Shown piece by piece: positions 26,841-37,700 of a stretch of DNA of 64,000 nucleotides. Source of the stretch: Zobellia uliginosa. GTDB taxonomy: Bacteria; Bacteroidota; Bacteroidia; Flavobacteriales; Flavobacteriaceae. The notes under the pieces are model-generated. The model was not told the origin of the DNA, made no database searches, and was given only the letters and a program-made list of their open reading frames with translations. The stretch spans positions 496,001 to 560,000 of the forward strand of contig NZ_FTOB01000001.1 in assembly GCF_900156625.1 (NCBI RefSeq). The letters run 5' to 3'. The stretch's first letter is position 1. Each line of letters begins with the position of its first letter. Made by a program: the position numbers and the translations under genes.

Positions 26841-29315
26841 TTAGAATTCTTGCTTGCCGAATTCACTATCAATGAATTTCGATTTATTCTTATTCTTATT
26901 GAAATTGTACGATAGGTTCAACAATACCATATCAACTTCATATACGTAGTTCGTGGTCGTGTAGAATTCACCTTCTCGGTAGGTCGTAATACCTTGTTCG
27001 TTCGTGTCCAATAGCCCCATATCTATATTTTGCCATTGTAATGTAGCCGTCAGACGGTCGTTGAGAAACGACTTTTTAAAGGTCAGGTTGGGCGAATAGA
27101 AACGAGAATCTTCCCCTTGTGCCGTAATCCGTTCCGATAGATAGTTAAAGGTGAATTGTAAGGAAGCGGTTTCGGTGAAGTCGTATGTGCTGTTCGCGTT
27201 TATCGAGTATACAAAAGAACTACTGTCTATGTTCCGACCGTCGTAGGTGCCGTCAATGGAATAATTGTAAAGGTTGGCCCCAATAAAGTTCGACCAGTTT
27301 TTGGTGGGTTTTAGCTGTGTTCCTAACTCCAATCCTAATGATTTGGCCTTGCCTACATTAGAGTAGATTCGGTTTAGAATCGTATCGTTGTAGATGGTGT
27401 TTACCCTATTCACCAAGTTTTTGGTATCGCGGTAGTAGGCCGTTGCAAAAATCGAATTTCCACCGTCGAAGTTTTTACTGATACCCACTTCCAACAAGTC
27501 TATAAATTCGGGTTTTAGGGTGGGGTCTCCTTGCTCTAGGGTCTCGGAGTGTTCGCGTTCCGGAAAAGGATTCATTTTAAAAGTGGTCGTCCGTTCTACC
27601 CTTTTGCTGTAGGCGGCCTTTAATTTTGTGTTGTTTTCAAAAGTGTATTGAACCGAAGCCGATGGAAACGGTTTTACATAGTCGTAAGCATAGGTCGTAT
27701 CAATAAGCCCTTGCTTGTCGCGAAGGTCAAGTTCGCGGTCCATCGCTTCAATCCGTACGCCTGCGGCATATTCCCATTTGTCTTTTGCTCCCGTCAATTG
27801 TGCGTAACCCGAATGAATGCTTCTTTGCAGGTCTACTTCACTTGAAAACTCGGGGACGAGTTCAAAGGCACCACCCGTCGTATCATCTTTTCGCTCGTAT
27901 ACGAAATCGCCCGTATGGTCGAGGTTTCGGTATTGGTAGCCTGTTTCGAGTTGGCCTATTGCAAAGGGTTTCCAGGCATAATCCAAGGATAGGCGAATAC
28001 CGTTCAATGGGTTGTCATTAGTGTTGTACTCTTGCTGGTATATGATATTTCTGTCGGGCTCGCCCAAGTTGTCGCTTTCCGTAGGGCCGCCCAATAAGGT
28101 GTATTCGTATAAGAAGGAGGTCGATAGTTTTGAGGTATTGTCGAAAATGTGGGAATAGTCAAAGCTTCCCAATACAAAATCACTTTTTCGGGTCCTCAGG
28201 TTGTGGTTATAGTACTGAAACGTATAGAAGCGTTCCCCTCCAAGGGCCGGTGTACTCCCGTGGTTGTCGTAATACACGATATCGGCTAGACGGTCTTTTT
28301 TCCTTTTACCCCCGTAAAAACCCAATGAATAGGCATTTTTATCGTCTGGGGCATAGTCTACGGTAAACCGGCCGCTGTAATTGATTTCGTCGAAGCTGCG
28401 TTCGCCGGTGGAAGGAAACTGCGTAAGGGTGTCGTTTATAATGGTGAAAACATCGCCTTCACGTCTTCCGCCCAGGTCGTTACGTTGGTAGTTGGCCCCC
28501 ATGGAGACGTTCCAATCGCCTTTGCGAATGTTGTAGGTGGCATCGGCCCCGTAGCGCTGGTGAACCTTGTCGTTTCCGTAGGTTTCAATGGAGGGAAGTC
28601 CCCCTTTTATGTTTATTTGGGCAAAGCTGCCGTCTGCAGCACCTTTTTTGGTTATGATGTTCAAGATGCCGGCTTTTCCTTCAGGGTCGTATTTGGCAGA
28701 AGGGGCGGTGATTACTTCAACACGCTCTATGGCATTGGCCGGAAGCTGGTTCAACAAGGTAGAAGCATTGCCTTGAACAGGGTTGCCATTGAGCAATACC
28801 ACAAAGCCCGTACTTCCGCGAACACTGATTTCGCCTTGTCCGTCAACACTTACCGAAGGTATGTTTTTAACCACGTCGGTAGCACTGCCCCCAAGGCTGT
28901 TCTGAAATTTTTTGGTATCAAAAACCTGTCGGTCTATTTTATTGATAACGGTGGCGCGTTCGCCTTTGACCACGACTTCTTCAAGTTGGGTGCCGCCTAT
29001 GCTAAGGGCTATGGTTCCTAGGTCAACGCCTTTTCGGTTCTGTACCCTAATGTCTTTAATGGTCTTGGTTTCGAAGCCGATAAAGGAAGCTTCAAGGTAA
29101 TAGGTGCCGTTTTTGACCCCTTCGATGGTAAAGATGCCGTTAAGGTCGGTAATTACCCCGGTAAGCAATTTGCCGCTCTCTTGGTCGAAGATGGCCGCAG
29201 TGGCGTATTCCAATGGGTAGTCATTATCGCCGTCCGTTATTTTTCCCGTAATCTGTGCCGATACAGATAGTGGGGCAAGGGCGATTAGCATCAATAAAAA
29301 GTGATAAAACTTCAT
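26841..29315 (-). CDS. TonB-dependent receptor, outer-membrane beta-barrel family
   Basis: An 824-residue outer-membrane protein starting at the ATG at 29315 (a TTG six bases upstream also opens the frame). Order: signal peptide MKFYHFLLMLIALAPLSVSA; a carboxypeptidase-regulatory-like domain at about 20-105 (ITGKITDGDNDYPLEYATAA); a TonB plug at about 120-220 with DVVKNIPSVSVDGQGEISV; then a beta-barrel of the OMP_b-brl family to the C-terminus. It has no SusD partner, so it is not a SusC protein. These receptors take up or sense small ligands, peptides or chelates. The AraC gene lies directly upstream on the same strand and is the likely regulator. Confidence 0.9.
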   Translation of the reverse strand: MKFYHFLLMLIALAPLSVSAQITGKITDGDNDYPLEYATAAIFDQESGKLLTGVITDLNGIFTIEGVKNGTYYLEASFIGFETKTIKDIRVQNRKGVDLGTIALSIGGTQLEEVVVKGERATVINKIDRQVFDTKKFQNSLGGSATDVVKNIPSVSVDGQGEISVRGSTGFVVLLNGNPVQGNASTLLNQLPANAIERVEVITAPSAKYDPEGKAGILNIITKKGAADGSFAQINIKGGLPSIETYGNDKVHQRYGADATYNIRKGDWNVSMGANYQRNDLGGRREGDVFTIINDTLTQFPSTGERSFDEINYSGRFTVDYAPDDKNAYSLGFYGGKRKKDRLADIVYYDNHGSTPALGGERFYTFQYYNHNLRTRKSDFVLGSFDYSHIFDNTSKLSTSFLYEYTLLGGPTESDNLGEPDRNIIYQQEYNTNDNPLNGIRLSLDYAWKPFAIGQLETGYQYRNLDHTGDFVYERKDDTTGGAFELVPEFSSEVDLQRSIHSGYAQLTGAKDKWEYAAGVRIEAMDRELDLRDKQGLIDTTYAYDYVKPFPSASVQYTFENNTKLKAAYSKRVERTTTFKMNPFPEREHSETLEQGDPTLKPEFIDLLEVGISKNFDGGNSIFATAYYRDTKNLVNRVNTIYNDTILNRIYSNVGKAKSLGLELGTQLKPTKNWSNFIGANLYNYSIDGTYDGRNIDSSSFVYSINANSTYDFTETASLQFTFNYLSERITAQGEDSRFYSPNLTFKKSFLNDRLTATLQWQNIDMGLLDTNEQGITTYREGEFYTTTNYVYEVDMVLLNLSYNFNKNKNKSKFIDSEFGKQEF

Positions 29316-29390
29316 GTTCAATAGGTTTGGTAATAATTAGGTGTCGAAATTACCCTTAAGCCCTATTGAATTCTGGTCTGTTTGAAAAAT

Positions 29391-30212
29391 TTAAGGTACG
29401 ATCGCTACTTTTTTGTACTGTAGCGGGGTTTGGCCATCATGGCGCTTAAAATATTTGACAAAATGTGAAACATCGGAAAAGTCGAAGTTGTATGCAATTT
29501 CGGTAACGGAGAGGTCGGTATAGAGGAGTAAACGCTTGGCCTCTTTTATAATGTGCTCTGCAATTACCGCCGAGGCCGTTTTTTCGTGTTTTTTTCTACA
29601 CCAGGCGTTGAGGTTCTGCGCCGTGGTATTCAATTGTGAGGCGTAATATGCCACATCGTTTTTTAATTTGTTTTCAAGCAATTCAGAAAAACGTTCGTCT
29701 AGATCATTGGTAGATAGATCTTCATCAATTTGTACATAGTTCAGAATTTTAGAAAAAAGGGCCTTAAGTACCCCTTCTACCAGAACATCCCTACTGGCAC
29801 AATTTTCCTTTATTTCTTTTGAGGCGATTTCAAAGAGCGACTGAATGCTCGAATCGTAAGCAGGGTTGATTACCTTTTTGTTTCCTAGCTGCCTTAGTTG
29901 TAGGTTGATGTGCTTATCCAAGGTCTTTTCCATAAAACCTTCCTTGATAATGATGACGAAACCTTCTGGCAGGGTATCGATTTCCCAATGGTGCACTTCA
30001 TCTTTCTTAATGATAAAAATTATGGGAGGTTCAATGGCGTAGCCGGTTTCATCCATGTAGTGTACACCGCTGCCTTTGCTGAAGTAGACCAGCTCCATAT
30101 ATTTATTATGGCGGTGCGGTTTGGTATATCGCTTATTGGTGTCGAACGGCTCGATCTTGATATCTTCCAAGGCCGAAATCTTTGAATAGGTATTTATTTT
30201 TGTTCGTGTCAA
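29391..30212 (-). CDS. AraC-family transcriptional regulator
   Basis: About 273 residues. The frame is open to 30326, but only with a TTG and a stretch that does not look coding. The TTG at 30212 (MTRTKINTYSKISAL) gives the usual AraC length and is my choice; no ATG is available. Residues about 15-110 form an AraC cupin-type sensor domain (PHRHNKYMELVYFSKG, DEVHHWEID), and about 180-270 the AraC helix-turn-helix pair (ASQLNTTAQNLNAWCRKKH, then SDVSHFVKYFKRHDGQTPL). It probably controls the adjacent TonB receptor. Confidence 0.8.
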   Translation of the reverse strand: MTRTKINTYSKISALEDIKIEPFDTNKRYTKPHRHNKYMELVYFSKGSGVHYMDETGYAIEPPIIFIIKKDEVHHWEIDTLPEGFVIIIKEGFMEKTLDKHINLQLRQLGNKKVINPAYDSSIQSLFEIASKEIKENCASRDVLVEGVLKALFSKILNYVQIDEDLSTNDLDERFSELLENKLKNDVAYYASQLNTTAQNLNAWCRKKHEKTASAVIAEHIIKEAKRLLLYTDLSVTEIAYNFDFSDVSHFVKYFKRHDGQTPLQYKKVAIVP

Positions 30213-30444
30213 GGGGGTAGATTTTTTGGCAATCGAAATTTGGTGATCAAGGACTATAACTAAGGCGTCCGAGATTTTTGTAATGGTTAAAATCGTGAGT
30301 TGTAAAGGTAGTGGATCAAAATGCAATCCAATACTTGAAATACCGCTGAATACCCAAAGATTCTAATACAAAACGTTTAAAATATAAGCCTTTTGGTTAA
30401 TTGTTTGAACTCCCCTCAGTTTTGAGGTAAATCCGCTTCAATTG

Positions 30445-31545
30445 CTAGAACTCGAATTTCAGTTGAACTGAAATGGATTCCTTGTCCGTTGTTTTTTCTT
30501 TTTTCTCCGTATTGAGGTTGGCAAGGGAAATACCGAGCAGGCGTACCGAGTTCTGTAGCTTTTCTTGATACAAAAGTTCCTTGGCCGTTTCCAATATAAG
30601 GCTCTTGGACGATATATAATAAGCGAGGGTCTTGCTTCTGGTATTAAGGGTGAAATCGCTGTATTTGATTTTAAGTGTGACCGTTTTACCCGCAATATTG
30701 GCTTTTTTTAAGCGTTTTTCAAGCTCTTCGGCAATATGGTCTAGTCGTTCGAGCATAAATATTTCGCTGCTCAGGTTTTCGTTGAAGGTACGTTCGGCTC
30801 CTACGGACTTTGGAATACGGTGCGGTTTAACCTCACTGGTATGGATTCCGCGGACCACGTTGTAATAGTAGCTTCCGTTTTTGCCGAAATTCCCTTCCAG
30901 AAATTCAAGCGTTTTTTGTTTCAGGTCTTTACCGGTAAAGATGCCCAGTTTGTACATTTTTTCGGCAGTGACCTTTCCCACACCGTAAAATTTTCGAATG
31001 TCGAGCTCTTCAAGAAACTGCGATATCTCTTCGGGGTTTACGGTTTTTTGCCCGTTGGGTTTGTTGACGTCGCTGGCGACCTTCGCAATGAATTTATTGA
31101 TGGAAATACCTGCGGAGGCGTTCAGGCCGATAGTGTCGTATATTTTTTGCCTAATTTCCTTGGCGATCAATGAAGCGGAGGGATTTCCCTTCTTGTTTAC
31201 GGTAACATCGAGATAGGCTTCGTCCAATGACAGGGGTTCTACCAGATCGGTATACTCGTAGAATATATTTCTGATTTGATGAGAGATTTCCTTATAACGC
31301 TCAAAACGCGGTTTAACAAAAATAAGTTCGGGACAATTACGCTGTGCCAGAACACTGCTCATGGCGCTACGAACCCCGTATTTTCTAGCTTCGTAGCTGG
31401 CTGCGGCAACAACGCCCCTTTTTGAGCTTCCGCCAACGGCAATGGGCTTTCCGCGCAAGTCGGGATTGTCCAGTTGCTCTACGGAGGCATAAAAGGCATC
31501 CATATCCACATGAATAATCTTTCGCAATGGAAAATCGTTTGGCAT
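30445..31545 (-). CDS. dinB: DNA polymerase IV (Y-family)
   Basis: A 366-residue Y-family translesion polymerase. The palm motif is IHVDMDAFYASVEQ (Asp14) and the second catalytic motif EPLSLDEAYLDV (Asp108-Glu109), with the little-finger domain in the last 130 residues. It bypasses damaged bases during stress. The C-terminus VQLKFEF resembles a beta-clamp binding peptide. It diverges from the gene at 31574 with only 28 bases between the start codons. Confidence 0.95.
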   Translation of the reverse strand: MPNDFPLRKIIHVDMDAFYASVEQLDNPDLRGKPIAVGGSSKRGVVAAASYEARKYGVRSAMSSVLAQRNCPELIFVKPRFERYKEISHQIRNIFYEYTDLVEPLSLDEAYLDVTVNKKGNPSASLIAKEIRQKIYDTIGLNASAGISINKFIAKVASDVNKPNGQKTVNPEEISQFLEELDIRKFYGVGKVTAEKMYKLGIFTGKDLKQKTLEFLEGNFGKNGSYYYNVVRGIHTSEVKPHRIPKSVGAERTFNENLSSEIFMLERLDHIAEELEKRLKKANIAGKTVTLKIKYSDFTLNTRSKTLAYYISSKSLILETAKELLYQEKLQNSVRLLGISLANLNTEKKEKTTDKESISVQLKFEF

Positions 31546-31568
31546 ACAGCAAAATTAGGTTATATTTA
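31538..31568. promoter_or_regulatory. Overlapping divergent promoters of dinB and the 31574 gene
   Basis: On the minus strand TAATTTTG (31557-31550) fits -7 and ends five bases before the dinB ATG. On the plus strand TTTG (31538-31541) is 19 bases before TATATTTA (31561-31568), five bases before the ATG at 31574. Both would give nearly leaderless transcripts. Confidence 0.4.
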
Positions 31569-31573
31569 GTTGG

Positions 31574-32248
31574 ATGGAAACACAAAGAAAGACAGCAATA
31601 ATACTTGGGGCCACAGGTCTTACCGGAGGCATTTTGTTACGGCTTTTGTTGGAGGACGACCGCTACGTGAAAGTTAAATTGTTCTCTCGTTCGAGCACAG
31701 GGCTCTCACATCAAAAGATAGAGGAGCATTTGGGCGATTTAATGCAATTGGCACAATTTGAAGCCGACTTTACGGGTGATGAGGTGTTCTGTTGTATCGG
31801 TACCACAAAATCAAAAACACCGAATAAGGAAGCCTATAGAAAAATCGATTATGGCATTCCTGTAGCGGTCGCCAAACTTTCAGCCAAAAACGGCATTTCA
31901 AGTTTTTTGGTAATGTCCTCTATGGGGGCAAATGCCAAGAGTAAGGTTTTCTACAGCCGTCTAAAGGGCGAAATGGAGGAAGCGGTACTCGGTGAAAATA
32001 TAAAGAACACCTACCTCTTTCGACCTTCGTTGATCGGGGGCCAACGGGAAGAAAAACGAATCGGCGAGTTGTTGTTCAAACAATTGATGAAAGTCGTGAA
32101 CCTTGTTTTGGCGGGGCCGCTCGAAAAATACCGTTCCATTAAGCCCGAAACCATAGCGAAGGCTATGATACGTGTGGCCAATGGAGCGTATACGACACCT
32201 ATAATAGAATCCGATAAGATTAAAAAAATAGCAGAGGGGAGTGATTGA
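31574..32248 (+). CDS. NAD(P)-binding Rossmann-fold protein (atypical SDR, HTATIP2-like)
   Basis: A 224-residue protein with the N-terminal dinucleotide motif IILGATGLTGGILLRLLL, an EVFCCIGTTKSK strand-loop and a later SSFLVMSSMGANAKSKVFY. It resembles the HTATIP2/TIP30 branch of atypical short-chain dehydrogenases, which lack a clear YxxxK active site. Its substrate is unknown. It overlaps the next gene by 8 bases, so the two are co-transcribed and coupled. Confidence 0.82.
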   Translation: METQRKTAIILGATGLTGGILLRLLLEDDRYVKVKLFSRSSTGLSHQKIEEHLGDLMQLAQFEADFTGDEVFCCIGTTKSKTPNKEAYRKIDYGIPVAVAKLSAKNGISSFLVMSSMGANAKSKVFYSRLKGEMEEAVLGENIKNTYLFRPSLIGGQREEKRIGELLFKQLMKVVNLVLAGPLEKYRSIKPETIAKAMIRVANGAYTTPIIESDKIKKIAEGSD

Positions 32249-32708
32249 AATCGAACGTAAATTTTTGGTCACGTCAAGGGCGTACCAAGGGCAGGCCACT
32301 TTGAAGGAACGAATAGTTCAAGGGTTTTTAAACACGCATCCGGAGCGAACAGTTAGGGTGAGGATCAAGGCCGATTCGGCATTTTTGACCGTAAAGGGAA
32401 AATCGAACGAGGCCGGAACTATGCGATTTGAATGGGAAAAGGAAATTCCCGTACCGGATGCCGAACAGTTATTGTCGATCTGTGAACCGGGGGTTATCGA
32501 TAAGGTGCGCTACAATGTTCCCGTGGGGCAACATATTTTTGAGGTAGACGAATTTTATGGGGACAATGAAGGACTCATCGTTGCCGAAATAGAATTGGCC
32601 TCTGAAGACGAGGACTTTGAAAAACCGGAATGGTTGGGCCAAGAGGTGACCGGTGAGGTCAAATACTACAATTCGCAACTGGGTAAAAACCCCTATACAT
32701 CTTGGTAA
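32241..32708 (+). CDS. CYTH-domain protein (triphosphate tunnel metalloenzyme)
   Basis: A 155-residue protein beginning MIEIERKFLV, whose ExExK signature (E3, E5, K7) defines the CYTH/TTM family, followed by RVRIKADSAFLTVKGKS. These enzymes form a beta-barrel tunnel that binds triphosphates and a metal; bacterial members hydrolyse inorganic triphosphate or related compounds. The start is GTG at 32241, inside the end of the previous gene, preceded by a purine-rich GAGGGGA. Confidence 0.86.
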   Translation: MIEIERKFLVTSRAYQGQATLKERIVQGFLNTHPERTVRVRIKADSAFLTVKGKSNEAGTMRFEWEKEIPVPDAEQLLSICEPGVIDKVRYNVPVGQHIFEVDEFYGDNEGLIVAEIELASEDEDFEKPEWLGQEVTGEVKYYNSQLGKNPYTSW

Positions 32709-32710
32709 GC

Positions 32711-33319
32711 TTAGGATAGAAAGACGGCGTCGTTTTTATCTAAATAACTCTTGGTTGAAATGCCTCTTAAGTTGTTGATTATAACATGGTTCAATAGCTC
32801 TTCGGGAGTGAATTTTTCAAAAAAGTTGGTCTTTTCGGCGTACAGAATATGCTCCATTCGATTAAAATAGAGCTGATATGTAAGGGAAAGGTTGACGTCT
32901 TGCCTTATCTGGCCTTTTTCTTGGGCACTTGATAATAGGTCTTTGACGAGAACGGAAACCTCCAGCTCCCTAAAGTCGTTAAACAAGCGATATACGTTAG
33001 GGTAATACTTTTTGAGGCTTCGCAAAAAATTGGGACTAAAAGATTTAAAGGTATCCAACCCTATCCTATAAATGGAAATTATAGTTAGAATAGGGTCGGA
33101 TTTTTCCTTTTCTACACACTGGTTTATTTCAGACCTCAATCGGTTCAGGAGTGCTTCCAAACTTTCCCGAATGATCTCTTCCTTGCCCTTGAAGTTCTCG
33201 TATATCGTTTTTTTAGAGATACCGAGTTCATGGGCCAGATCGTCCAAGGTAAAGCGCTTGCTTCCAAATTTTAAAAACTTAGAGAGGGCAAACTCCAAAA
33301 ATTGGTCTTTATTGATCAT
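32711..33319 (-). CDS. TetR/AcrR-family transcriptional regulator
   Basis: A 202-residue regulator with an N-terminal TetR helix-turn-helix (FTLDDLAHELGISKKTIYEN, residues about 23-42) and a helical C-terminal ligand domain. It is the last gene of the leftward efflux cluster, 15 bases after the outer-membrane channel gene. It probably represses or modulates the RND operon upstream. That would be an unusual position, because such regulators are more often first or divergent. Confidence 0.88.
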   Translation of the reverse strand: MINKDQFLEFALSKFLKFGSKRFTLDDLAHELGISKKTIYENFKGKEEIIRESLEALLNRLRSEINQCVEKEKSDPILTIISIYRIGLDTFKSFSPNFLRSLKKYYPNVYRLFNDFRELEVSVLVKDLLSSAQEKGQIRQDVNLSLTYQLYFNRMEHILYAEKTNFFEKFTPEELLNHVIINNLRGISTKSYLDKNDAVFLS

Positions 33320-33334
33320 GTGCCTAGCAAATGA

Positions 33335-34738
33335 TTAGTGCCATCCGCCGCCAAGTGAACGATACAATGCGATCGTAGACGATAGTTGTCCGAGCTTGTT
33401 GTTGATTAGGTTAAGTTCTGCATTTAAAGAGTTTTCCCTAGCCGTCAACAGGTCTAAATAGGTCAGGTATCCACTGTTCAACAATTCTTCCGAATTGGTT
33501 TCCGCACGTTTGAGGGCCACTACCTGTTTGGTAACATAGGCTTCTTTTTCAACGGCGGTGTTGTAATCGTATAGTGCATCCGACACTTCTTTACCTGCGG
33601 TAAGCAAGGTCTTTTTAAAGTTAAGGAGGGCCTGCTCTTGTTGGGCTTGGGCCACTTCGTAGGCCGTTCTTATCTTTCTTCCGTTAAAGATGGGTTGGGT
33701 CAGGCCACCGATAAGGTTGGCAAAAAGAGAACTGCTGTCGATCCAATTGTCCAATTCCAAACTTTGAAGTCCACCTTGGGCCGATAGGGTAATTGACGGA
33801 TAGAAGTTGCTTCTTGCTACATTGGTCAACTCAAAATTGTTGACCAAGCCGTATTCGGCCTGCATTACATCAGGTCTGTTGCGCAACAAAAGGGCCGGAA
33901 CACCTAGTTTCATATCGTTTACCAAAGTCTGTTCGTTCAGTTTACCTCGGGCATACGATTGGGGTCGTTCGCCCAAAAGAATGCTTAGGGCGGTTTCGGT
34001 CTTAAAAAGGGAATTTTTAAGATCTAATAACTGGCTTTGCGCACTGTACAACTGGGCCGCGGTCTGGTCGACGCCCACTTGGTTGGCTTGCCCGGCTTCT
34101 TTAAGGGCCGATATGGTCTCGAGACTTTTGGTTCGGTTTTCGATCGTCTGTTCGGTCACCGAAATTTGTTCGTCTAGGGCCAATAGAGTGTAATACGTGT
34201 TTGCGATCTGCGCCACCAAATCGGTTTTTACCGCTTGGTGGGCCGCTACGGTCTGTAGGTAGCTGGCATCGCTTGCCCGTTTGGTGCTTCTTATCTTTCC
34301 CCAGATATCGGCTTCCCAAGATAGGGTACCCGAAGCCTCAAATTGATTGTAGGGCTGCGAAAAGATGCTTCCGAACTGACCGTTTTCACTGGTTCTTGCC
34401 GTTCTGGTAGCGCTAGCGGCCCCGTTAAGGGTAGGCAGGTAACCTGCCTTTCCTTGTTTTACGTAAGCCTCGGCTGCCGAAATGTTTTCCAGTGCTATAC
34501 GAATGTCGAGGTTGTTCGTTAAACCGCGTTCGATATAGGTCTTTAAATACGAATCCGTAAAAAGGTCCTTATATGATATCGAAGCGAATGACACGCTGTC
34601 TTGCGGCAGCTGGTCGGTTCGATATAGGTTTTCGGTCTCGACAGCCGGCCGCTCATAGTTTTTTGCCACAAAACAGGATTGTAGCAAGAGGGGAAGCATG
34701 GCTACCAATAAGAATTTATTTATTGCTAATTTCTTCAT
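33335..34738 (-). CDS. Outer-membrane efflux channel (TolC/NodT family lipoprotein)
   Basis: A 467-residue lipoprotein starting at the ATG at 34738; a longer frame overlaps the pump gene and is not used. The signal peptide MKKLAINKFLLVAMLPLLLQSC has lipid Cys22. The mature part has the two repeated helix-hairpin/beta segments of the OEP family (AAEAYVKQGKAGYLP and GKEVSDALYDYNTAVEKEAY). It forms the trimeric outer-membrane duct of the RND pump. Seven bases separate it from the pump gene. Confidence 0.93.
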   Translation of the reverse strand: MKKLAINKFLLVAMLPLLLQSCFVAKNYERPAVETENLYRTDQLPQDSVSFASISYKDLFTDSYLKTYIERGLTNNLDIRIALENISAAEAYVKQGKAGYLPTLNGAASATRTARTSENGQFGSIFSQPYNQFEASGTLSWEADIWGKIRSTKRASDASYLQTVAAHQAVKTDLVAQIANTYYTLLALDEQISVTEQTIENRTKSLETISALKEAGQANQVGVDQTAAQLYSAQSQLLDLKNSLFKTETALSILLGERPQSYARGKLNEQTLVNDMKLGVPALLLRNRPDVMQAEYGLVNNFELTNVARSNFYPSITLSAQGGLQSLELDNWIDSSSLFANLIGGLTQPIFNGRKIRTAYEVAQAQQEQALLNFKKTLLTAGKEVSDALYDYNTAVEKEAYVTKQVVALKRAETNSEELLNSGYLTYLDLLTARENSLNAELNLINNKLGQLSSTIALYRSLGGGWH

Positions 34739-34745
34739 GATTTCT

Positions 34746-37700
34746 CTAGTTCTTTGATTCTTCAATAGTTTCTTGCGGCGCACCGGTGATACGCTCCTGG
34801 ATGGTTTGGAAGATGACATATAGGGCAGGTATTATAAACACACCGAATAAGGTTCCTATCAACATACCACCAACAGGGCTCATACCGATCGAGCGGTTTC
34901 CTACGGCTCCAATACCTGTAGACAATGCCAACGGCATCAGTCCGAATATAAAGGCGAAGGAGGTCATTAATATGGGCCTAAGTCGTGCTTTTGCACCATC
35001 AATGGCCGACTCAATGATCGACATGCCGTGTTTTCTTCGCTGCAATGCAAATTCTACGATAAGAATGGCATTTTTAGAGAGCAGACCGATCAACATGATC
35101 AAGGCGATTTGAAAATATATGTTATTCTCAAGACCAGCCATACTTACAAAACCAATGGCACCCGCAATACCTACCGGAAGCGATAATAATATCGAGAAGG
35201 GTAGTATATATGATTCGTACTGTGCACTCAATAGGAAGTAAACGAAGATCAAACTCAATATAAAGATGATGGTCGTCTGGCTACCCGCACTGTTTTCCTC
35301 CTTGGTAAGCCCCGAATACTCATAGGTATAGTTGTTCGGCAGCACTTGGGCCGTAACTTCCTCAATGGCTTTGATGGCATCACCTGTAGAATAACCAGGG
35401 TTCATGGCTCCGTTAATTTTTACGGAACTCAAAAGGTTGAACCTGCTCACTACTTCCGGGCCGTAAATTTTCTTTAATGAAACAAACTGGGATACGGCAA
35501 CAGATTCACCTTTGGCATTGGTCACAAAAATGTGGTTCAACGAATTTTCATTGGCCCTATCTTCGGGTTTTGCCTGGATCATAACACGGTACTGCTTACC
35601 GAATTTATTGAAGTCCGTGGTATATAGTCCACCGTAATAGCCTTGCATGGCACTAAAGACATCGGTTACCGCTAAACCGGCCATTTTGGTTTTCTCCACA
35701 TCTACCTCTACTTCGTATTGAGGGAAGTTGGCGTTGAAATTTGTAATGGCGTATTTTACTTCCGGTCTTGCGTTTATAGCCGCTAAGAATTCATTGGTAA
35801 CCTTGTTTACGGTTTGCCAATCGTCGGCATCTTTGCTCTGTAGGTTCATCTCAAAACCGGTGGAGTTACCAAAGCCTCGTATACTTGGTGGCGTAAAGAA
35901 GAAGATTTTGGCATCTTTTAATCCGGCTGTTTTGGCGAACAGGCTTCCTACTACGGCATTCACCGATTCGGCATCACCTTTACGTTCGCCCCAATCTTTA
36001 AGACGAAGAACCGAGAATGCATAAGAACCACCGTTAACACTATTTAAAATACTAAATCCGGTAATGTTCATCCTAGCCTTTATGATATCCATAGATTGAT
36101 AAATGGAATCTAACTGCTTCACGGTCTTTTGTGTCTGCTCTAAAGTAGTACCGGGAGGCATGGTAACATCGGCAAAGACGATGGCCTTATCTTCATTAGG
36201 TATAAAACCCGTAGGTGTCGATTTGAATAGCAAAAGTGCTATTACCACAAATATGACAAGAGACAATCCGGTCACCCATTTTCTTTTGGCGATAAATTTC
36301 ACCGAACCGACATATTTATTGGTTATGGCATCAAAGCCGGTGTTGAAGGCCGAAAAGAAACGTTTTGTAAGTCCTTTTTTATGTTCTTCCGATGGATTAT
36401 GGGGCTTTAGTAAAAGCGCAGCCAAAGCAGGACTCAAGGTTAAGGCGTTTACCGCGGAAATAAGAATGGCGATAGCCAATGTTATACCAAATTGTTGGTA
36501 GAACACTCCTGATGAACCGCTGATAAAAGATACCGGAATAAATACGGCCGACATGACCAAGGTAATGGAGATAATGGCACCTGATATTTCTGACATGGCC
36601 GATTTAGTCGCCGTTTTGGCATGGGTGGCACCTTCTTCCATTTTGGCGTGTACCGCCTCCACTACCACAATAGCATCATCCACGACAATACCAATGGCCA
36701 GAATCATGGCGAACAAGGTCAACATGTTGATGGAATACCCGAAAAGGGAGAGGAAGAAGAACGTACCAATAATCGCTACAGGAACGGCAATAGCGGGTAT
36801 TAAGGTAGATCTAAAGTCTTGTAAGAATAGGAATACTACCAAGAACACCAATAAAAAGGCTTCGATCAATGTCTGTATAACATGTTCTATAGAGGCACTT
36901 AAAAAGTCCTTGGTGTTATAAGGAATTACATAATCCAACCCTTTGGGAAAATCCTTTGAACTTTCCTGTAGAATCGTTTGAATTTCGTCGATAATGGCAT
37001 TTGCATTCGATCCTGAGGTTTGGAATATACCAACAGCGGTACCGGGCTTGCCCATACCTTCGTTTTTCGTACCATAATTAAAGGCGCCTAACTCTATTTC
37101 GGCAACATCTTTAAGCCTTAAAAACTGTCCGTTTTCTTGAGCTTTGATTATGATGTTTTCATATTCAGCTTCATCTGAAAGGCGCCCTTTATATTTTAGT
37201 ACATATTCGTAAATTCCATCGGCATTTTCCCCGATTTTCCCCGTTGCGGCCTCAAGGTTCTGTTCCCTTAGGGCATTTTGAATATCTGACGGCATGAGTT
37301 TGTACGCCGCCATCTTTTCTGGGTTGAGCCATACGCGCATGGAATAATCCTTAGAACCGAAAACGGTAACGTTACCAACACCTTCGATACGTTGTAATTT
37401 CGGTACGATGTTGATTCTAGCGTAGTTCTCAACAAAAGTGGCATCGTAATCTTCGTTATCCGAGAATAATGAGAAGAACAAGAGGGCACTTGTCTGGGAC
37501 TTTTGTGTGATAACACCCGTTTGTACTACGGCTTGTGGTAAAACACTGTTGGCCCTGGCAACCCTGTTCTGAACGTTTACCGCGGCAATATCGGGGTCGG
37601 TACCCAGTTTAAAGAATACGTTGATCGTAGCGGCACCATCGTTACTGGCGCTAGAGGTCATGTACAACATGTCTTCAACACCGTTGATCTGCTCTTCTAA

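Noticed and set aside
28485-29021. A 178-residue plus-strand frame inside the TonB receptor gene
   Set aside because: It is antisense to a well-supported receptor and has no recognisable domain.
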